A stretch of 64,000 nt of DNA from SAR92 clade bacterium H455 (GCA_024802545.1 CP103416.1:1178001-1242000), one strand, 5' to 3'; shown: positions 52,634 to 63,015, numbered from the stretch's first letter. The notes: generated by a model from the letters alone, not told the origin. Translations and numbers: made by a program.

Positions 52634-54160
52634 ATGTGGATCATTGATCGATCAGGTGTTGCAGAAGCCAATGGTGTTGGCAAAAACAGACATCAAGTAA
52701 TGATATCGGTGTTGGTACTGTGCCTTTTTAGCTTGTTTGCTAAGGCAGAGCCATGGCTCGATACGCACAATGCACCGTTGCGGGCGGACATTGAGCAATT
52801 ATCGAGAGCAGGGATAATTAGTGTGCCCATTAATACCTGGCCATTGATGTGGTCAGGTATTCTCAATGATCTTGAACGTCGTGATAGTTCGGGCAACCTT
52901 CTGAGTTTGGGGCTTCAAAATAGCTTTACCCGGGTTCTGATAGCAGGGCGACGTGCGACAAAAGTTGATCAGCCCCATCAGTCCCTGTCGCTTTCGGTAG
53001 CAAATCAATCGCAGTTGTTCCGGCAGTTTGGTGACAACAGTCGCGACGAGGCTCAAATCACCCTGGGTCGCAGCGGTATGACCGAGCACCTTGCCTACAA
53101 CCTGGAAATCAGCAGAACGGTGAATCCATGGGACGATGAGCAGACCCATTATGACAACAGCTACTTTGGTGTGGTGTGGGGTAACTGGATCGCCATGATT
53201 GGCAACAGCGAAAAGTGGTGGGGGCCGGGCTGGAATAGCAATTTAATTCTCGGTAATAATGCACGGCCAACGCCTGGGTTAACGCTGCAACGTAATTATT
53301 CTGAACCTTTTCATTGGCCTGTCTTAAAGCATCTGGGCCCCTGGACGACCAATCTCTTTATCTCCAAACTCGATGACGAGCGCCATATAGACAATGCCAA
53401 ATTAGTTGGTATAACGGTGGGTTTTCGCCCGCGGCAAAGTCTCGAAATTAATCTGCGTCGCGCCGCTCAGTGGGGCGGAGAAGGCCGCCCCCAGAATGTT
53501 AAAAGTTTCTTCGAGTTAGTAACTGGTCTTGCCGATAACTGCGGAGACCCTTCGTGCAAAGCAGATGAGCCGGGCAATCAATTAGGTGGCATCGATTTTC
53601 GCTGGGACATGCCCTGGTTTAAAACTTCGATTTACGGTCAGAGAGTGGGTGAAGATGAAGCTGGTGGATTGCCGGCAAAAAATGCCAGCCAATTAGGTTT
53701 GCAGTTGAGTCTTAATCATCCTTGGTTTCAAGGTATTGGCTTTATTGAGTATGACGACACCAGCACTAGCTCGTCATCCCGTCGCTACAACGTGCTCTAC
53801 AATCATAGTATCTACCAAACCGGTTATCGCTATCAGGGTCGATCAATTGGCTCAACATGGGACAACGATTCAACGGTAACCAGCATCGGCGCCATCGGCT
53901 ACTTGAGCAATGGTGACAGCGTCGAGGCGCGTTTTAGCAGCGGTGAGTTAAATGTCGACAGCCTCGACAGCGGCATTTCATCTAGGCATTCAATTACGAC
54001 TGAGGGCAGTCGTTTTACTTTCTTGTCAGCGAAATGGCAGCGTGGGTTTGATTGGGGAGAGCTACAAATTGAAGGTCACTACACCGACAGGCTAGTCGAT
54101 GAATTTGGTCGTCAGCAAGATAAACTGCGTTTGGCGGTATCAGTCAGCCACAGGTTTTAG
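52634..54160 (+). CDS. wzi: Capsule assembly Wzi-family outer-membrane protein
   Basis: A 508-residue beta-barrel protein. A signal segment (about residues 22-38, MISVLVLCLFSLFAKA) follows a long polar start; ATG 52634 has AAGGA 8 bases upstream. Family marks include APLRADIEQLSRAGIISVPINTWPL, GNWIAMIGNSEKWWGPGWNSNLILGNNARPTPGLTLQR and a terminal SVSHRF. Wzi is a lectin that anchors capsule to the outer membrane. It lies between the OPX gene and rmlA on the same strand. Confidence 0.9.
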   Translation: MWIIDRSGVAEANGVGKNRHQVMISVLVLCLFSLFAKAEPWLDTHNAPLRADIEQLSRAGIISVPINTWPLMWSGILNDLERRDSSGNLLSLGLQNSFTRVLIAGRRATKVDQPHQSLSLSVANQSQLFRQFGDNSRDEAQITLGRSGMTEHLAYNLEISRTVNPWDDEQTHYDNSYFGVVWGNWIAMIGNSEKWWGPGWNSNLILGNNARPTPGLTLQRNYSEPFHWPVLKHLGPWTTNLFISKLDDERHIDNAKLVGITVGFRPRQSLEINLRRAAQWGGEGRPQNVKSFFELVTGLADNCGDPSCKADEPGNQLGGIDFRWDMPWFKTSIYGQRVGEDEAGGLPAKNASQLGLQLSLNHPWFQGIGFIEYDDTSTSSSSRRYNVLYNHSIYQTGYRYQGRSIGSTWDNDSTVTSIGAIGYLSNGDSVEARFSSGELNVDSLDSGISSRHSITTEGSRFTFLSAKWQRGFDWGELQIEGHYTDRLVDEFGRQQDKLRLAVSVSHRF

Positions 54161-54211
54161 CTGGACAGTTAAAATAAAAAGCCCAGCAAGCACAAAGGAT
54201 TTGTGAAAAAT

Positions 54212-55141
54212 ATGGATAATGTTGCAGAACAGGAGAGGGGCTCAAATAAAAGTTCTTCAGCCAAGTGCTATAAGGGAATAGTCTTAGCCGGCGGCTCCGG
54301 AACAAGGCTGCACCCAATTACCCTGGCCGCCTCTAAGCAGCTACTGCCGGTCTATGACAAACCGATGATCTATTATCCGCTGTCGGTTTTAATGCTGGCT
54401 GGCATTCGCGATATTCTGATTATTTCTACACCCACAGATCTCCCAGGCTTTCAGCGCATGCTCGGAGATGGCAGTCAATTTGGTCTTACTCTCAGCTATG
54501 CTGAACAGCCTACTCCAGACGGTTTGGCTCAAGCATTTATCATCGGTGAGACGTTTATTGGTGATGATAATGTAGCTCTAGTACTGGGTGATAATATTTT
54601 TTATGGCCAACATTTTAGCGAAAAGCTCGCCGCTGCCGCCAGTCAAAAGCAGGGCGCTACTATCTTTGCCTACCATGTAAATGACCCTGAGCGATTCGGT
54701 GTTGTGGCGTTCGACAGTAACGGGCTGGCAGTCAGTATCGAAGAAAAACCCCCTAATCCTAAATCCAGGTATGCAGTTACCGGACTCTATTTTTACGACA
54801 ATGATGTGATCGAGATAGCCAAAACAATTCGGCCGTCAGGTCGTGGTGAACTTGAGATTACTGGCATCAATAACGCCTACCTGCAGCGTGGCGACCTCAA
54901 TGTTAGCCTGCTCGGACGCGGCTTTGCCTGGCTCGACACTGGCACCCATGATTCATTGTTGGAGGCTGGCCAGTTTGTTCAGACCATTGAGCATCGGCAG
55001 GGATTAAAAGTCGCCTGCCTCGAAGAAATTGCCTATCGCAATGGCTGGATCTGTACAGGGCGCTTACAGGAACAGGCTAAGGCACTGGCGAAAACGGGTT
55101 ACGGACAATATTTGCAGCGTGTTCTGGAGGGATATCAATGA
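54212..55141 (+). CDS. rmlA: Glucose-1-phosphate thymidylyltransferase
   Basis: A 309-residue nucleotidyltransferase. [41 protein letters not shown] and EEKPPNPKS identify RmlA, which makes dTDP-glucose, the first step to dTDP-L-rhamnose. I take ATG 54212; a GTG at 54203 is only 3 bases from AAGGA and less likely. It is the first gene of rmlACDB; each gene overlaps the next by 4 bases. Confidence 0.95.
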   Translation: MDNVAEQERGSNKSSSAKCYKGIVLAGGSGTRLHPITLAASKQLLPVYDKPMIYYPLSVLMLAGIRDILIISTPTDLPGFQRMLGDGSQFGLTLSYAEQPTPDGLAQAFIIGETFIGDDNVALVLGDNIFYGQHFSEKLAAAASQKQGATIFAYHVNDPERFGVVAFDSNGLAVSIEEKPPNPKSRYAVTGLYFYDNDVIEIAKTIRPSGRGELEITGINNAYLQRGDLNVSLLGRGFAWLDTGTHDSLLEAGQFVQTIEHRQGLKVACLEEIAYRNGWICTGRLQEQAKALAKTGYGQYLQRVLEGYQ

Positions 55142-55674
55142 ACATTATTGATACCAAAATTAAAGACGCGGTGATAATTGAACCGGCAGTGTTTGGCGAT
55201 TCTCGTGGATTTTTTATCGAAACCTTTCAGGCCCAGCGCTACTTAGATCAAGCGCGAATCGAACTCCCTTTTGTGCAAGATAATCACTCTAGATCCGCGA
55301 AGGGGGTATTGCGCGGATTGCACTATCAAAAAACCAAACCTCAGGGCAAGTTGGTTCGAGTTGTCCGCGGAGAAGTTTTTGATGTGGGTGTTGATCTACG
55401 TAAACGTTCTCCAACCTTTGGCTGCTGGCAGGGGGTGTGGTTATCAGAAGAGAACCATCGTCAGCTTTGGCTACCGCCTGGCCTGGCTCATGGGTTTGTT
55501 GTCACCTCAGAGAGCGCCGACTTTGAATACAAGTGCAGCGATTACTATGATCCAGAGGATGAGGGCTGCTTGATCTGGAATGATCCGGATGTCGGCATAG
55601 AGTGGCCCCTGGCGAATCCGCTATTATCGGACAAAGATAAAGCGGGGTTGAGCTTTAAGGAACTGACAGCTTGA
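55138..55674 (+). CDS. rmlC: dTDP-4-dehydrorhamnose 3,5-epimerase
   Basis: A 178-residue cupin. [21 protein letters not shown] with the catalytic His, and [11 protein letters not shown] followed by [11 protein letters not shown] are typical. It is the third enzyme of dTDP-rhamnose synthesis, here second in the operon. ATG overlaps the rmlA stop (ATGA). Confidence 0.95.
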   Translation: MNIIDTKIKDAVIIEPAVFGDSRGFFIETFQAQRYLDQARIELPFVQDNHSRSAKGVLRGLHYQKTKPQGKLVRVVRGEVFDVGVDLRKRSPTFGCWQGVWLSEENHRQLWLPPGLAHGFVVTSESADFEYKCSDYYDPEDEGCLIWNDPDVGIEWPLANPLLSDKDKAGLSFKELTA

Positions 55675-56594
55675 AACTATTGATCACTGGGGCCGCAGGA
55701 CAGCTGGGACAGGCCTTTGGCTGCGAGCTTGAAAACCATCCGGATATTGTCGTTGTCGCCTGCAGCCACAGCGAGCTAGATATCACTGACCTGAATAATG
55801 TCCGGCAGGTAATCACCCAAGAACAGCCGGACTTTGTGATTAATACCGCCGCCTACACTCAGGTTGATCTCGCCGAAACGGAAACCGAAAAAGCCTACCT
55901 AGTGAACCAAATCGGTCCCGCCAATCTTGCGCAAGTTTGTGTGGATCTCCATATCCCATTAATTCATTTTTCGACAGACTGCGTATTTGATGGCAGCAAG
56001 AAGGACGCGTGGACAGAAGTTGATTCAACAGCCCCCCTAAGTGTCTACGGTGCCAGCAAGTTAGCCGGAGAAGAGGCGGTTCAGCAAATTTGCAGAAAGT
56101 ACCTAATTTTCCGCGTCAGTTGGGTGTTTTCGGAATTTGCCCACAACTTTGTCAAGACCATGTTGAATTTGGGTTCAACCCGCGAGCAGCTGCGTGTGGT
56201 GAGTGATCAGGTAGGTAAACCAACCTGCGCCAGAGAAATAGCCAGGGTGGTAGTGGAAATTTTACCTAAGCATCAGGAGCAATGGGGTCTCTATCATCTC
56301 GCCCAGCCTGAGGCGATTAGTTGGCATGGATTTGCTCAGGCGGTGTTCAATACAGCAGAGCAGCATCAAGCTGGCAGCAAATTAATCGTTAACGAGGTGC
56401 TACCCATTCCAACCAGCGGCTATCCAACTCCTGCGGAGCGTCCAGCAAATTCGATACTGGATACGACAAAATTACACAAGACTTTTGCTTTAGTCCTATC
56501 CGGCTGGCAACAATCTCTTAGCCAGACGCTTGCGGCACTTGAGCCTCAGGCATCGAGATGCGACAAAGGCAATAATGACGGGCAAAAAAAATGA
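55671..56594 (+). CDS. rmlD: dTDP-4-dehydrorhamnose reductase
   Basis: A 307-residue extended SDR: LLITGAAGQLGQAF (residues 3-16), STDCVFDGSK and YGASKLAGE with the YxxxK pair. It reduces the 4-keto sugar to dTDP-L-rhamnose. The start is TTG overlapping the rmlC stop (TTGA). No ATG is closer, and the protein N-terminus fits exactly. Confidence 0.94.
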   Translation: MKLLITGAAGQLGQAFGCELENHPDIVVVACSHSELDITDLNNVRQVITQEQPDFVINTAAYTQVDLAETETEKAYLVNQIGPANLAQVCVDLHIPLIHFSTDCVFDGSKKDAWTEVDSTAPLSVYGASKLAGEEAVQQICRKYLIFRVSWVFSEFAHNFVKTMLNLGSTREQLRVVSDQVGKPTCAREIARVVVEILPKHQEQWGLYHLAQPEAISWHGFAQAVFNTAEQHQAGSKLIVNEVLPIPTSGYPTPAERPANSILDTTKLHKTFALVLSGWQQSLSQTLAALEPQASRCDKGNNDGQKK

Positions 56595-57598
56595 ACAAAT
56601 ATAAACCAAAAAATATTCTAGTCACCGGTGGCGCTGGTTTTATTGGCTGCAATTACGTGCGCCACATGCTCGCCAATGACAGAGAGATTGAAATCGTAAA
56701 TCTGGATAAACTCACCTATGCAGGCTCACTGGAAAACCTAACTGATCTTGCCGATGAGTCGCGGCATCACTTTGTCCAAGGTGATATCTGTGATCGAGCA
56801 CTGGTCAATCAGCTACTTCAGCAACACAACATAGATACCATCGTGCATTTTGCCGCCGAAAGTCACGTTGATCGATCACTTACCGGCCCTGCAGAATTTA
56901 TCACTAGCAATATCATCGGCACCTTTACCTTGCTCGAAGCGGCACGGGAATGTTGGTTTCAGGTCAAAGGGTTAAATGAATCCCAGTGCCGTTTCCACCA
57001 TATCTCCACAGACGAAGTCTATGGCACCCTAGCTGCCGCCGATAAGCCTTTCATTGAAACTACAGCTTACGAACCCAACTCTCCCTACTCAGCATCCAAG
57101 GCTGGTTCAGATCATTTAGTGCGTGCATGGCATCACAGTTACGGCTTGCCGGTGACCACCAGTAACTGCTCAAACAACTATGGTCCCTATCAGAACGCCG
57201 AAAAATTTATCCCCACTGTGATTGCAGCCTGCCAAAATCAGAGCCGGATACCTGTATATGGTGATGGCAGTAATATCCGCGACTGGCTCTACGTTGAAGA
57301 TCACTGTTCCGGCATTGACGCTGTGGTGCGCAGTGGCCAGATCGGGGAAACCTACAATATAGGCGGCAATAATGAATGGGCTAATATCGCTATCTGCCGA
57401 ATGATTTGCGATTTGATGGACCAGCGCACAGCGACTACTTCGCCCCATCAGCAGCTAATCGAATTTGTCACAGACCGGCCCGGCCATGACTGGCGCTACG
57501 CAGTCGATAGCACAAAAATATCAAATGAATTGAATTGGCAACCTCGAGAGACTTTTGAGAGTGGCATTATTAAAACATTGGATTGGTATTGTAATTAA
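56591..57598 (+). CDS. rmlB: dTDP-glucose 4,6-dehydratase
   Basis: A 335-residue extended SDR: ILVTGGAGFIGCNYVRHML, HFAAESHVDRS, STDEVYGTL and YSASKAGSDHLVRA. It is the second enzyme of the pathway, encoded last. ATG overlaps the rmlD stop. All four rhamnose genes are intact, so the polysaccharide probably contains L-rhamnose. Confidence 0.95.
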   Translation: MNKYKPKNILVTGGAGFIGCNYVRHMLANDREIEIVNLDKLTYAGSLENLTDLADESRHHFVQGDICDRALVNQLLQQHNIDTIVHFAAESHVDRSLTGPAEFITSNIIGTFTLLEAARECWFQVKGLNESQCRFHHISTDEVYGTLAAADKPFIETTAYEPNSPYSASKAGSDHLVRAWHHSYGLPVTTSNCSNNYGPYQNAEKFIPTVIAACQNQSRIPVYGDGSNIRDWLYVEDHCSGIDAVVRSGQIGETYNIGGNNEWANIAICRMICDLMDQRTATTSPHQQLIEFVTDRPGHDWRYAVDSTKISNELNWQPRETFESGIIKTLDWYCN

Positions 57599-58049
57599 CG
57601 AGGCTGCCGACGGCGATTTTCAAATCCCAATATTACTTGAGCACCCAAGTAGTCATGCTGAGGCTAACTGAGGGCTCTCACTAGGCTCTTTAGTAGCTGT
57701 TCAATTAGCATTAAATTTCTCACCTAGCATCAGAGTATTCGCGTTGTTTTTATTCTGTCGGAGTGGGCTTTTGGTGCCATCCTCGCCTAGTGTTTCGACT
57801 CTATAATTACTTTAAAGCACGGCCAAACATTAGTGAATAGAAATGCTAATGCCAGTCGAGTTACTCTATGATAATAGTGTATACTCTCCCGCGAAGAACC
57901 TTGGACTCAGGGTAGAGTGAAAAATAGCGTAGCTTGGTCCCGCAAGTCATTGATGACATTGGACTCGATTTTAGTGAAAAAGCTAAATTAGCTTAATAAA
58001 TAGTCACATTACTTACTCGTGACATTATCAGTAGAGAATTTGATATCCA
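57599..58049 (+). promoter_or_regulatory. Long leader before second OPX gene, with ops-like motif
   Basis: 451 bases without a gene. TATACT (57880-57885) may be a -10, which would give a leader of about 155 bases. Within it, 57907-57940 reads CAGGGTAGAG then AGCGTAGCTTGG, loosely recalling the JUMPstart/ops element (GGTAG words and the GTAGC-x-TG core) bound by RfaH. The match is partial, but the place in an early leader of a polysaccharide operon is right. Confidence 0.35.
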
Positions 58050-60542
58050 ATGAAAACTCAATCCCTGTTCCAAGCCAGTGCTGCGGCCCTTTTTGCTATA
58101 GCCTTACTATTTCCGCTGCATGGGCAGTCACAGTCAGTCGATGCTAGCACACTGTGCAATGATGTGACGCCGGCCAATCGAGCCATGGCCAAGAGCGCTG
58201 GCTATGATGTTGATGCACTCTGTTCCGGTTTGGCCGCGCAGCCTCAAAGAGCCGCGACTCCTCAATCTGCCGCGATTCCTGATCGCAGAGAAATGGCGCA
58301 AGAAAAAGTTGCCGATCAAATTGCTCCAACGGCAGTTGTTGGTGTAACCGCTACTCCGCCAGCAAAGGCGTTAAAGCCTTTCGGTTATGACTTGTTTGCC
58401 GGAAGTCCAAATACCTTTGCACCTGTGACTAATGTTCCAGTGTCTCCGAATTATCTGCTTGGCCCGGGCGACATGCTTGAGGTTATGTTCTATGGCAAGA
58501 CCAACAGTGCCTTTGGGCTCGAAATTAATCGTGATGGTACGGTTAATTTTCCAGACTTAGGTCCAGTTGGATTAGCGGGTTTAACCTTCCAAGAAGCTAA
58601 GGACATGCTGCAAACCCGAATCAATGCGCAAATGATTGGTGTGCAGGCCAGTATCAGTATGGGCGAGCTGCGCTCGATGCAGATATTTGTTCTAGGTGAA
58701 GCCTACAAGCCTGGTGCTTACACAGTGTCCTCACTCTCGACTATCACTCACGCCCTGGTTGTCAGTGGTGGTGTCAGCGATATCGCCTCATTGAGAAATA
58801 TTCAGCTTAAGCGAGCAGGCAAGACAATTGCCAGTCTGGATCTCTATGACCTACTGATGCGCGGCGACACGAAAAATGATATTCGATTGCAGCCAGCTGA
58901 TGTGATTTTTATTCCTACAGTGGGCGATCTGGTGTCGGTTAATGGCCAAGTGCTGCGACCCGCTATTTATGAGCTCAAAGGTAGTGAAAGCGTCTCTGAT
59001 TTAATCGCTCTTGCCGGTGGGCTGGGGCCAAAAGCCTACCCAAACAATGCCAGTATAGAGCGCATCGAGGGTGGCGGGTTTTTGACTGTTTTGGATCTGG
59101 ATCTCACCAAGGCCAGTGATCTGCAGCTGTTACTGAAATCAGGGGATGGCTTAAGCGTCTCTGCAATAAAAGATCGCATGGAGAGTACAGTCTCTCTGGC
59201 CGGTCACGTATATTATCCGGGCAATTTCAGCTGGAAGGAAGATATGCGGCTGTCAGATCTGATTTCAGGCTTGCAACAGTTCCCTCCTGGGCTAGATCTT
59301 GATTACGCGATACTCTCCCGTCAAGATCCTGTGACCGGTCAACTCTCGGCCCTGCTGGTTACTCCTGGAGCGGTTATTGCCGAGCCGGGCAGCGACGCTG
59401 ACCTTGCGCTCAAACCCAGAGATCAAGTTATGTTGTTTGGCCAAGATAAGGCCAGAGATGAGCAGCTGAAGCCCTTGCTGGTGCAATTGAGGTCTCAGCG
59501 GAGTTTCGATAATGCCTCCAAGGTGGTAGCCATCAATGGCCCAGTCAAATTCCCCGGGGAATACCCCCTGATTGATGGCATGAATATCAAACAGCTGATC
59601 AAAGCCGCCGGAGGCCTCACTGAAAGTGCCTATATGGGATCGGTCGAAATTACCCGGGAAGATCTGTCCGATTCAACGTTGGCCAAAACCGAAATCATAC
59701 GCATGGTCCTGTCTGACCAGTTGCGCGAAACGGCTGAAATTTTCACCTTGCAGGCAAATGACCTTGTAGCGCTAAAAGTGCGGCCAGAGTACCGTGAACG
59801 GAAACGTGTGACGCTGGCGGGCGAGGTGGTTTTTCCAGGTGATTATGTTATTTCACGGGGTGAGACTCTACTTCAAGTGATTAATCGTGCCGGCGGTTTC
59901 ACCGAGTACGCAGATATTAATGCGGCCTTCTTTACCCGTACCCAGCTGCGCGACAATCAGGTGGAAAGGTTGGCTGAGTTAAAACAGAAAATGGAACTAG
60001 ATCTGGCCGCGAAACAGTTAGATGGATCCTCAGAGGATGCAGATGCCCGTGCGTCCGCCTTGAAAAAGGACGCCCTCGCTAAGTTATCTAACGCTCAAGC
60101 GATTGGGCGCCTGATTATTCCGCTGAAAGCCATCATGGCGCAGCGCGAAGATGATATTGTTCTTGATGATGGCGATCGGCTGCTGGTTCCGCAGGTCAGT
60201 CAGGATGTTACTGTGATCGGTGAAGTTCAGCGGCCGACATCGCATCTGTTTCGGCAGGATAGTCGGTTGCGTGACTATATTGAGTTGAGCGGCGGTCTAA
60301 AAGACACGGGCGATAAGCGTGCCATTTATCTGGTTAAATCCAGTGGAGAGGTGGTTATTCCACGCTCTCGATTGTTTAAGTTTAAATCGGTGGCGGAGCA
60401 AGTTGAGCCCGGCGATACCATTGTCGTTCCAATTGACTCAGATGGGCCGATTAAGGTGATGCCGTTAATGGCAGAAGTGAGTCGAATGATCTATGAATTA
60501 GCCTTGGGCGCCGCGGCTATTAATAGTTTTTCGAGCCCCTAG
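58050..60542 (+). CDS. Outer-membrane polysaccharide export protein (OPX/Wza family), copy 2
   Basis: An 830-residue paralogue of the protein at 50096, colinear along its length. AKSAGYDVDALC here matches AKTAGYDLDKLC there, and both have FGYDLFAG, NYLLGPGDMLEVMFYGKTN/DYLLGPGDTIEL, repeated SLBB domains and the end IYELALGAAAINSF. A signal peptide (about 1-29) is present with no lipobox. It leads an operon with wzz and glycosyl-phosphate transferases. The two copies could serve different polymers or be a recent duplication. Confidence 0.93.
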   Translation: MKTQSLFQASAAALFAIALLFPLHGQSQSVDASTLCNDVTPANRAMAKSAGYDVDALCSGLAAQPQRAATPQSAAIPDRREMAQEKVADQIAPTAVVGVTATPPAKALKPFGYDLFAGSPNTFAPVTNVPVSPNYLLGPGDMLEVMFYGKTNSAFGLEINRDGTVNFPDLGPVGLAGLTFQEAKDMLQTRINAQMIGVQASISMGELRSMQIFVLGEAYKPGAYTVSSLSTITHALVVSGGVSDIASLRNIQLKRAGKTIASLDLYDLLMRGDTKNDIRLQPADVIFIPTVGDLVSVNGQVLRPAIYELKGSESVSDLIALAGGLGPKAYPNNASIERIEGGGFLTVLDLDLTKASDLQLLLKSGDGLSVSAIKDRMESTVSLAGHVYYPGNFSWKEDMRLSDLISGLQQFPPGLDLDYAILSRQDPVTGQLSALLVTPGAVIAEPGSDADLALKPRDQVMLFGQDKARDEQLKPLLVQLRSQRSFDNASKVVAINGPVKFPGEYPLIDGMNIKQLIKAAGGLTESAYMGSVEITREDLSDSTLAKTEIIRMVLSDQLRETAEIFTLQANDLVALKVRPEYRERKRVTLAGEVVFPGDYVISRGETLLQVINRAGGFTEYADINAAFFTRTQLRDNQVERLAELKQKMELDLAAKQLDGSSEDADARASALKKDALAKLSNAQAIGRLIIPLKAIMAQREDDIVLDDGDRLLVPQVSQDVTVIGEVQRPTSHLFRQDSRLRDYIELSGGLKDTGDKRAIYLVKSSGEVVIPRSRLFKFKSVAEQVEPGDTIVVPIDSDGPIKVMPLMAEVSRMIYELALGAAAINSFSSP

Positions 60543-60597
60543 CCTGACCCTTAAACGATGATGGATAAACGTGCCTGACAACTTCAAAGGAGAGACT

Positions 60598-61536
60598 GTG
60601 CAAAACCAGATTCAAACGCCGCAACCCTATGATGATGAGATCGACCTTCGAGAGCTGTTCTCTGTGTTATGGGCAGGCAAAAAACTGATTGTTGCTATCA
60701 CCGCAGTTTTCGCTGTGGTCTCTGTTATCTACGCGCTGAGTTTAGCCAACGAGTATAAGGCCTCAGCTGTGGTGTCACCGGCAAATTCTGGCGGCTCGTC
60801 TCTGGGTGCTATGGCTGGGCAGCTCGGTGGCTTGGCTTCACTGGCGGGTATTAATATTGGCTCCGGCGAAAGTAATGAAACGCAGGAAGCCATGGAGATT
60901 ATGCAGTCCTGGGGTTTTATGGAAGAGTTTATCCAAACCCATGGGTTGCAGGTGCCAGTGTATGCGGCGACTGGCTGGGATAAAGGCTCTAATAGTCTCA
61001 AGCTGGATGATGATCTTTACGATGCGTCGTCGAAGCGTTGGCTGATTGAAGACGGTGAAACCGGTGAAAACCGCCCGCCGAGTAGCTGGGAACTGTATGA
61101 GAGTTTTAAGTCTAGGGTCGCTGTCTCTCAGGATAAAACATCGGGCCTGATCAATATTAGTGTTGAGTATTACTCGCCGCAGATAGCCAAGCAGTGGGTA
61201 GACCTTTTTGTCACCACGATTAACGACTATATGCGCGCCCGAAAGCTAGAGCAGGTCAACCGCAACATAGAGTTTCTGACAGTTCAGATTGAGAAAACCG
61301 CTATCGCCGATATGCGTGAAGTGTTTTATCAGCTGATTGAAGAGCAGACCAAATCAAAAATGTTAGCCGAGGCCAGCCCAGAATATGCCTTTGTTACCGT
61401 GAGCAAGGCAATGGTTCCCGAGGAGAAGTCTAAGCCTAAACGCGCGCTTGTTTGTATCCTTGGTACTCTTCTGGGAGGCATGTTATCGGTGCTGTGGGTT
61501 TTGGTTCGGCGTTATGCCTTTAGTGAAGCTGATTAG
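60598..61536 (+). CDS. Wzz-type polysaccharide chain-length regulator
   Basis: A 312-residue inner-membrane protein with two membrane segments (about 36-56, IVAITAVFAVVSVIYALSLA, and about 284-304, LVCILGTLLGGMLSVLWVLV) flanking a periplasmic coiled-coil-rich domain. A Pro/Lys-rich VPEEKSKPKR precedes the second segment, as in Wzz. No tyrosine-kinase domain is fused. GTG 60598 has AAAGGAG five bases upstream; a GTG at 60571 is less likely. It sets chain length of polymer made by Wzy. Confidence 0.88.
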   Translation: MQNQIQTPQPYDDEIDLRELFSVLWAGKKLIVAITAVFAVVSVIYALSLANEYKASAVVSPANSGGSSLGAMAGQLGGLASLAGINIGSGESNETQEAMEIMQSWGFMEEFIQTHGLQVPVYAATGWDKGSNSLKLDDDLYDASSKRWLIEDGETGENRPPSSWELYESFKSRVAVSQDKTSGLINISVEYYSPQIAKQWVDLFVTTINDYMRARKLEQVNRNIEFLTVQIEKTAIADMREVFYQLIEEQTKSKMLAEASPEYAFVTVSKAMVPEEKSKPKRALVCILGTLLGGMLSVLWVLVRRYAFSEAD

Positions 61537-62646
61537 ATGGACGTGCTTTTGAGTGCTTCTTCGCTCTCAAAGAGAGAGGGTCGCAAGCTCCTTGTTACAT
61601 TGGTGTTCGCGGCTATCTATTTTGGTTTGGCCGGTATACTGGGAATGCTGTTTATGCAGTGGTTAATGCGGCAGAACTACGCTCCAGACTCCACAGCTAA
61701 ACACGGTATTTCAACGAGGCCATCGTCTCGCCTCGGCGGGGTCGCAGTAGTTGTCATAACCTGCACTTTGATGGCATTCTCTGATTATTTAAGCCCTGGC
61801 GCAGTTTTATTTAAAGACGCTCCAGTTCGCTACTTCTCTATGTTCCTGGTGGCATCTTGCTTCTCTCTCGGTCTTTGGGATGATTTATCCATTGGCGGCC
61901 TGCGGCCGAGATTTCGGCTGGTGACTCTCTCCTTAGTCTATGCGATTGTATTGGCCGGATTGCCGGCGTTAATACCCTCGTCATTGGGAATTGCTCCCGT
62001 AGATTATGTGATGTCTATTCCCCTGGTCGGGTTGGTATTGACCATTATATTCTGTGTTGGTTTTTTAAATGCCATTAATATGGCTGATGGGGCAAATGGT
62101 CTGGTACCGGGTATTGCTCTGCTGTCATTTTTCTTATTCAGTCTTTTAAACAGCTCCCCAGTGTGGAGTTACTTGGTGATTGGGTTCGGTATGTTTTTGA
62201 TCTTCAATCTAGTGTCAGGGCGACTTTTTCTGGGTGACGCAGGATCCTATAGTGTGGCATGTTTGCTGAGCTTGGGAGGACTGTTCATGGTCAGCGAGGG
62301 TGAAGCATCGCCATGGCTGTTGGCGGCGACGCTTTCGTACCCCTGTTTGGAGATGGTGGTAAGCATGGGTCGACGAACTCTTAGCGGGAAGTCGATGTTT
62401 CTTCCTGACAACCACCACTTACATAATCGCCTGCATGGGTTTCTGCGACGGTATCTAAAGGGGGCTGGATTGCCCAATGCCGTAACTGGAGTTGCTATCA
62501 CTATGGCAACCTCGGGAGTCTCTGTATTTTTATATTATTTTGGTTGGTTAACCGCGCTTGATGAGCGCTGGCTGGTGGTTTTTTTAGCCCAGTCTGTGCT
62601 TTATGGGCTGGTGTATTTTCAGTTAGGCCGGTTGATAAAGCATTAA
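61537..62646 (+). CDS. WecA-like undecaprenyl-phosphate glycosyl-1-phosphate transferase, copy 1
   Basis: A 369-residue polytopic membrane enzyme of the MraY/WecA family. Motifs are SRLGGVAVVV, LGLWDDLSIGGLRPRFRL, NAINMADGANGLVPG (Asp-rich loop), GRLFLGDAGSYSVA and DNHHLHNRLHGF (His-rich loop). It moves a sugar-1-phosphate from a UDP-sugar onto undecaprenyl phosphate, starting repeat-unit synthesis. The ATG follows the wzz stop directly. A paralogue begins at 63042. Confidence 0.9.
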   Translation: MDVLLSASSLSKREGRKLLVTLVFAAIYFGLAGILGMLFMQWLMRQNYAPDSTAKHGISTRPSSRLGGVAVVVITCTLMAFSDYLSPGAVLFKDAPVRYFSMFLVASCFSLGLWDDLSIGGLRPRFRLVTLSLVYAIVLAGLPALIPSSLGIAPVDYVMSIPLVGLVLTIIFCVGFLNAINMADGANGLVPGIALLSFFLFSLLNSSPVWSYLVIGFGMFLIFNLVSGRLFLGDAGSYSVACLLSLGGLFMVSEGEASPWLLAATLSYPCLEMVVSMGRRTLSGKSMFLPDNHHLHNRLHGFLRRYLKGAGLPNAVTGVAITMATSGVSVFLYYFGWLTALDERWLVVFLAQSVLYGLVYFQLGRLIKH

Positions 62647-62736
62647 CGAATTTAAATAGTGGTATGCTAAGGTGAATAAAATATTTAGTGGTAGAGGCTT
62701 TTACAGAAGAGCTGCGAGCTTTTTAAGGTGTTGTAG

Positions 62737-63015
62737 ATGCGGTTAGTTGTATATTTTATTATTGCCATAGGCCTTATTTGGATTGGTGTGCTTGAGAGTG
62801 CATCTTCAAGCGTAAAAGATTTTAAGCGGCACGCCAATACTGAGGCTCTCGAGAGTCAGCGGTCGATACACCGAGTTATTGCCGTAGGTTTCGTTGGTGA
62901 CAGGGTAGTATCCAAAATTGTATCCAACGGTCGTCAAACAGTGCTATCGAAGGGTAACGAAAAATTCTTAGTTTCTGATCCTGCCGTCTCCATAGGCAGC
63001 GAAGAATCACCCTAG
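62737..63015 (+). CDS. Small hypothetical membrane or exported protein
   Basis: A 92-residue frame with a hydrophobic N-terminus (residues 3-20, LVVYFIIAIGLIWIGVLE) that could be a signal or anchor. The rest is polar with VIAVGFVGDRVVSKIVSNG. I do not recognise it. It lies between two paralogous transferase genes on the same strand, 90 bases after the first and 26 before the second, which supports a real gene. AAGGTG precedes the ATG by about 7 bases. Confidence 0.6.
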   Translation: MRLVVYFIIAIGLIWIGVLESASSSVKDFKRHANTEALESQRSIHRVIAVGFVGDRVVSKIVSNGRQTVLSKGNEKFLVSDPAVSIGSEESP

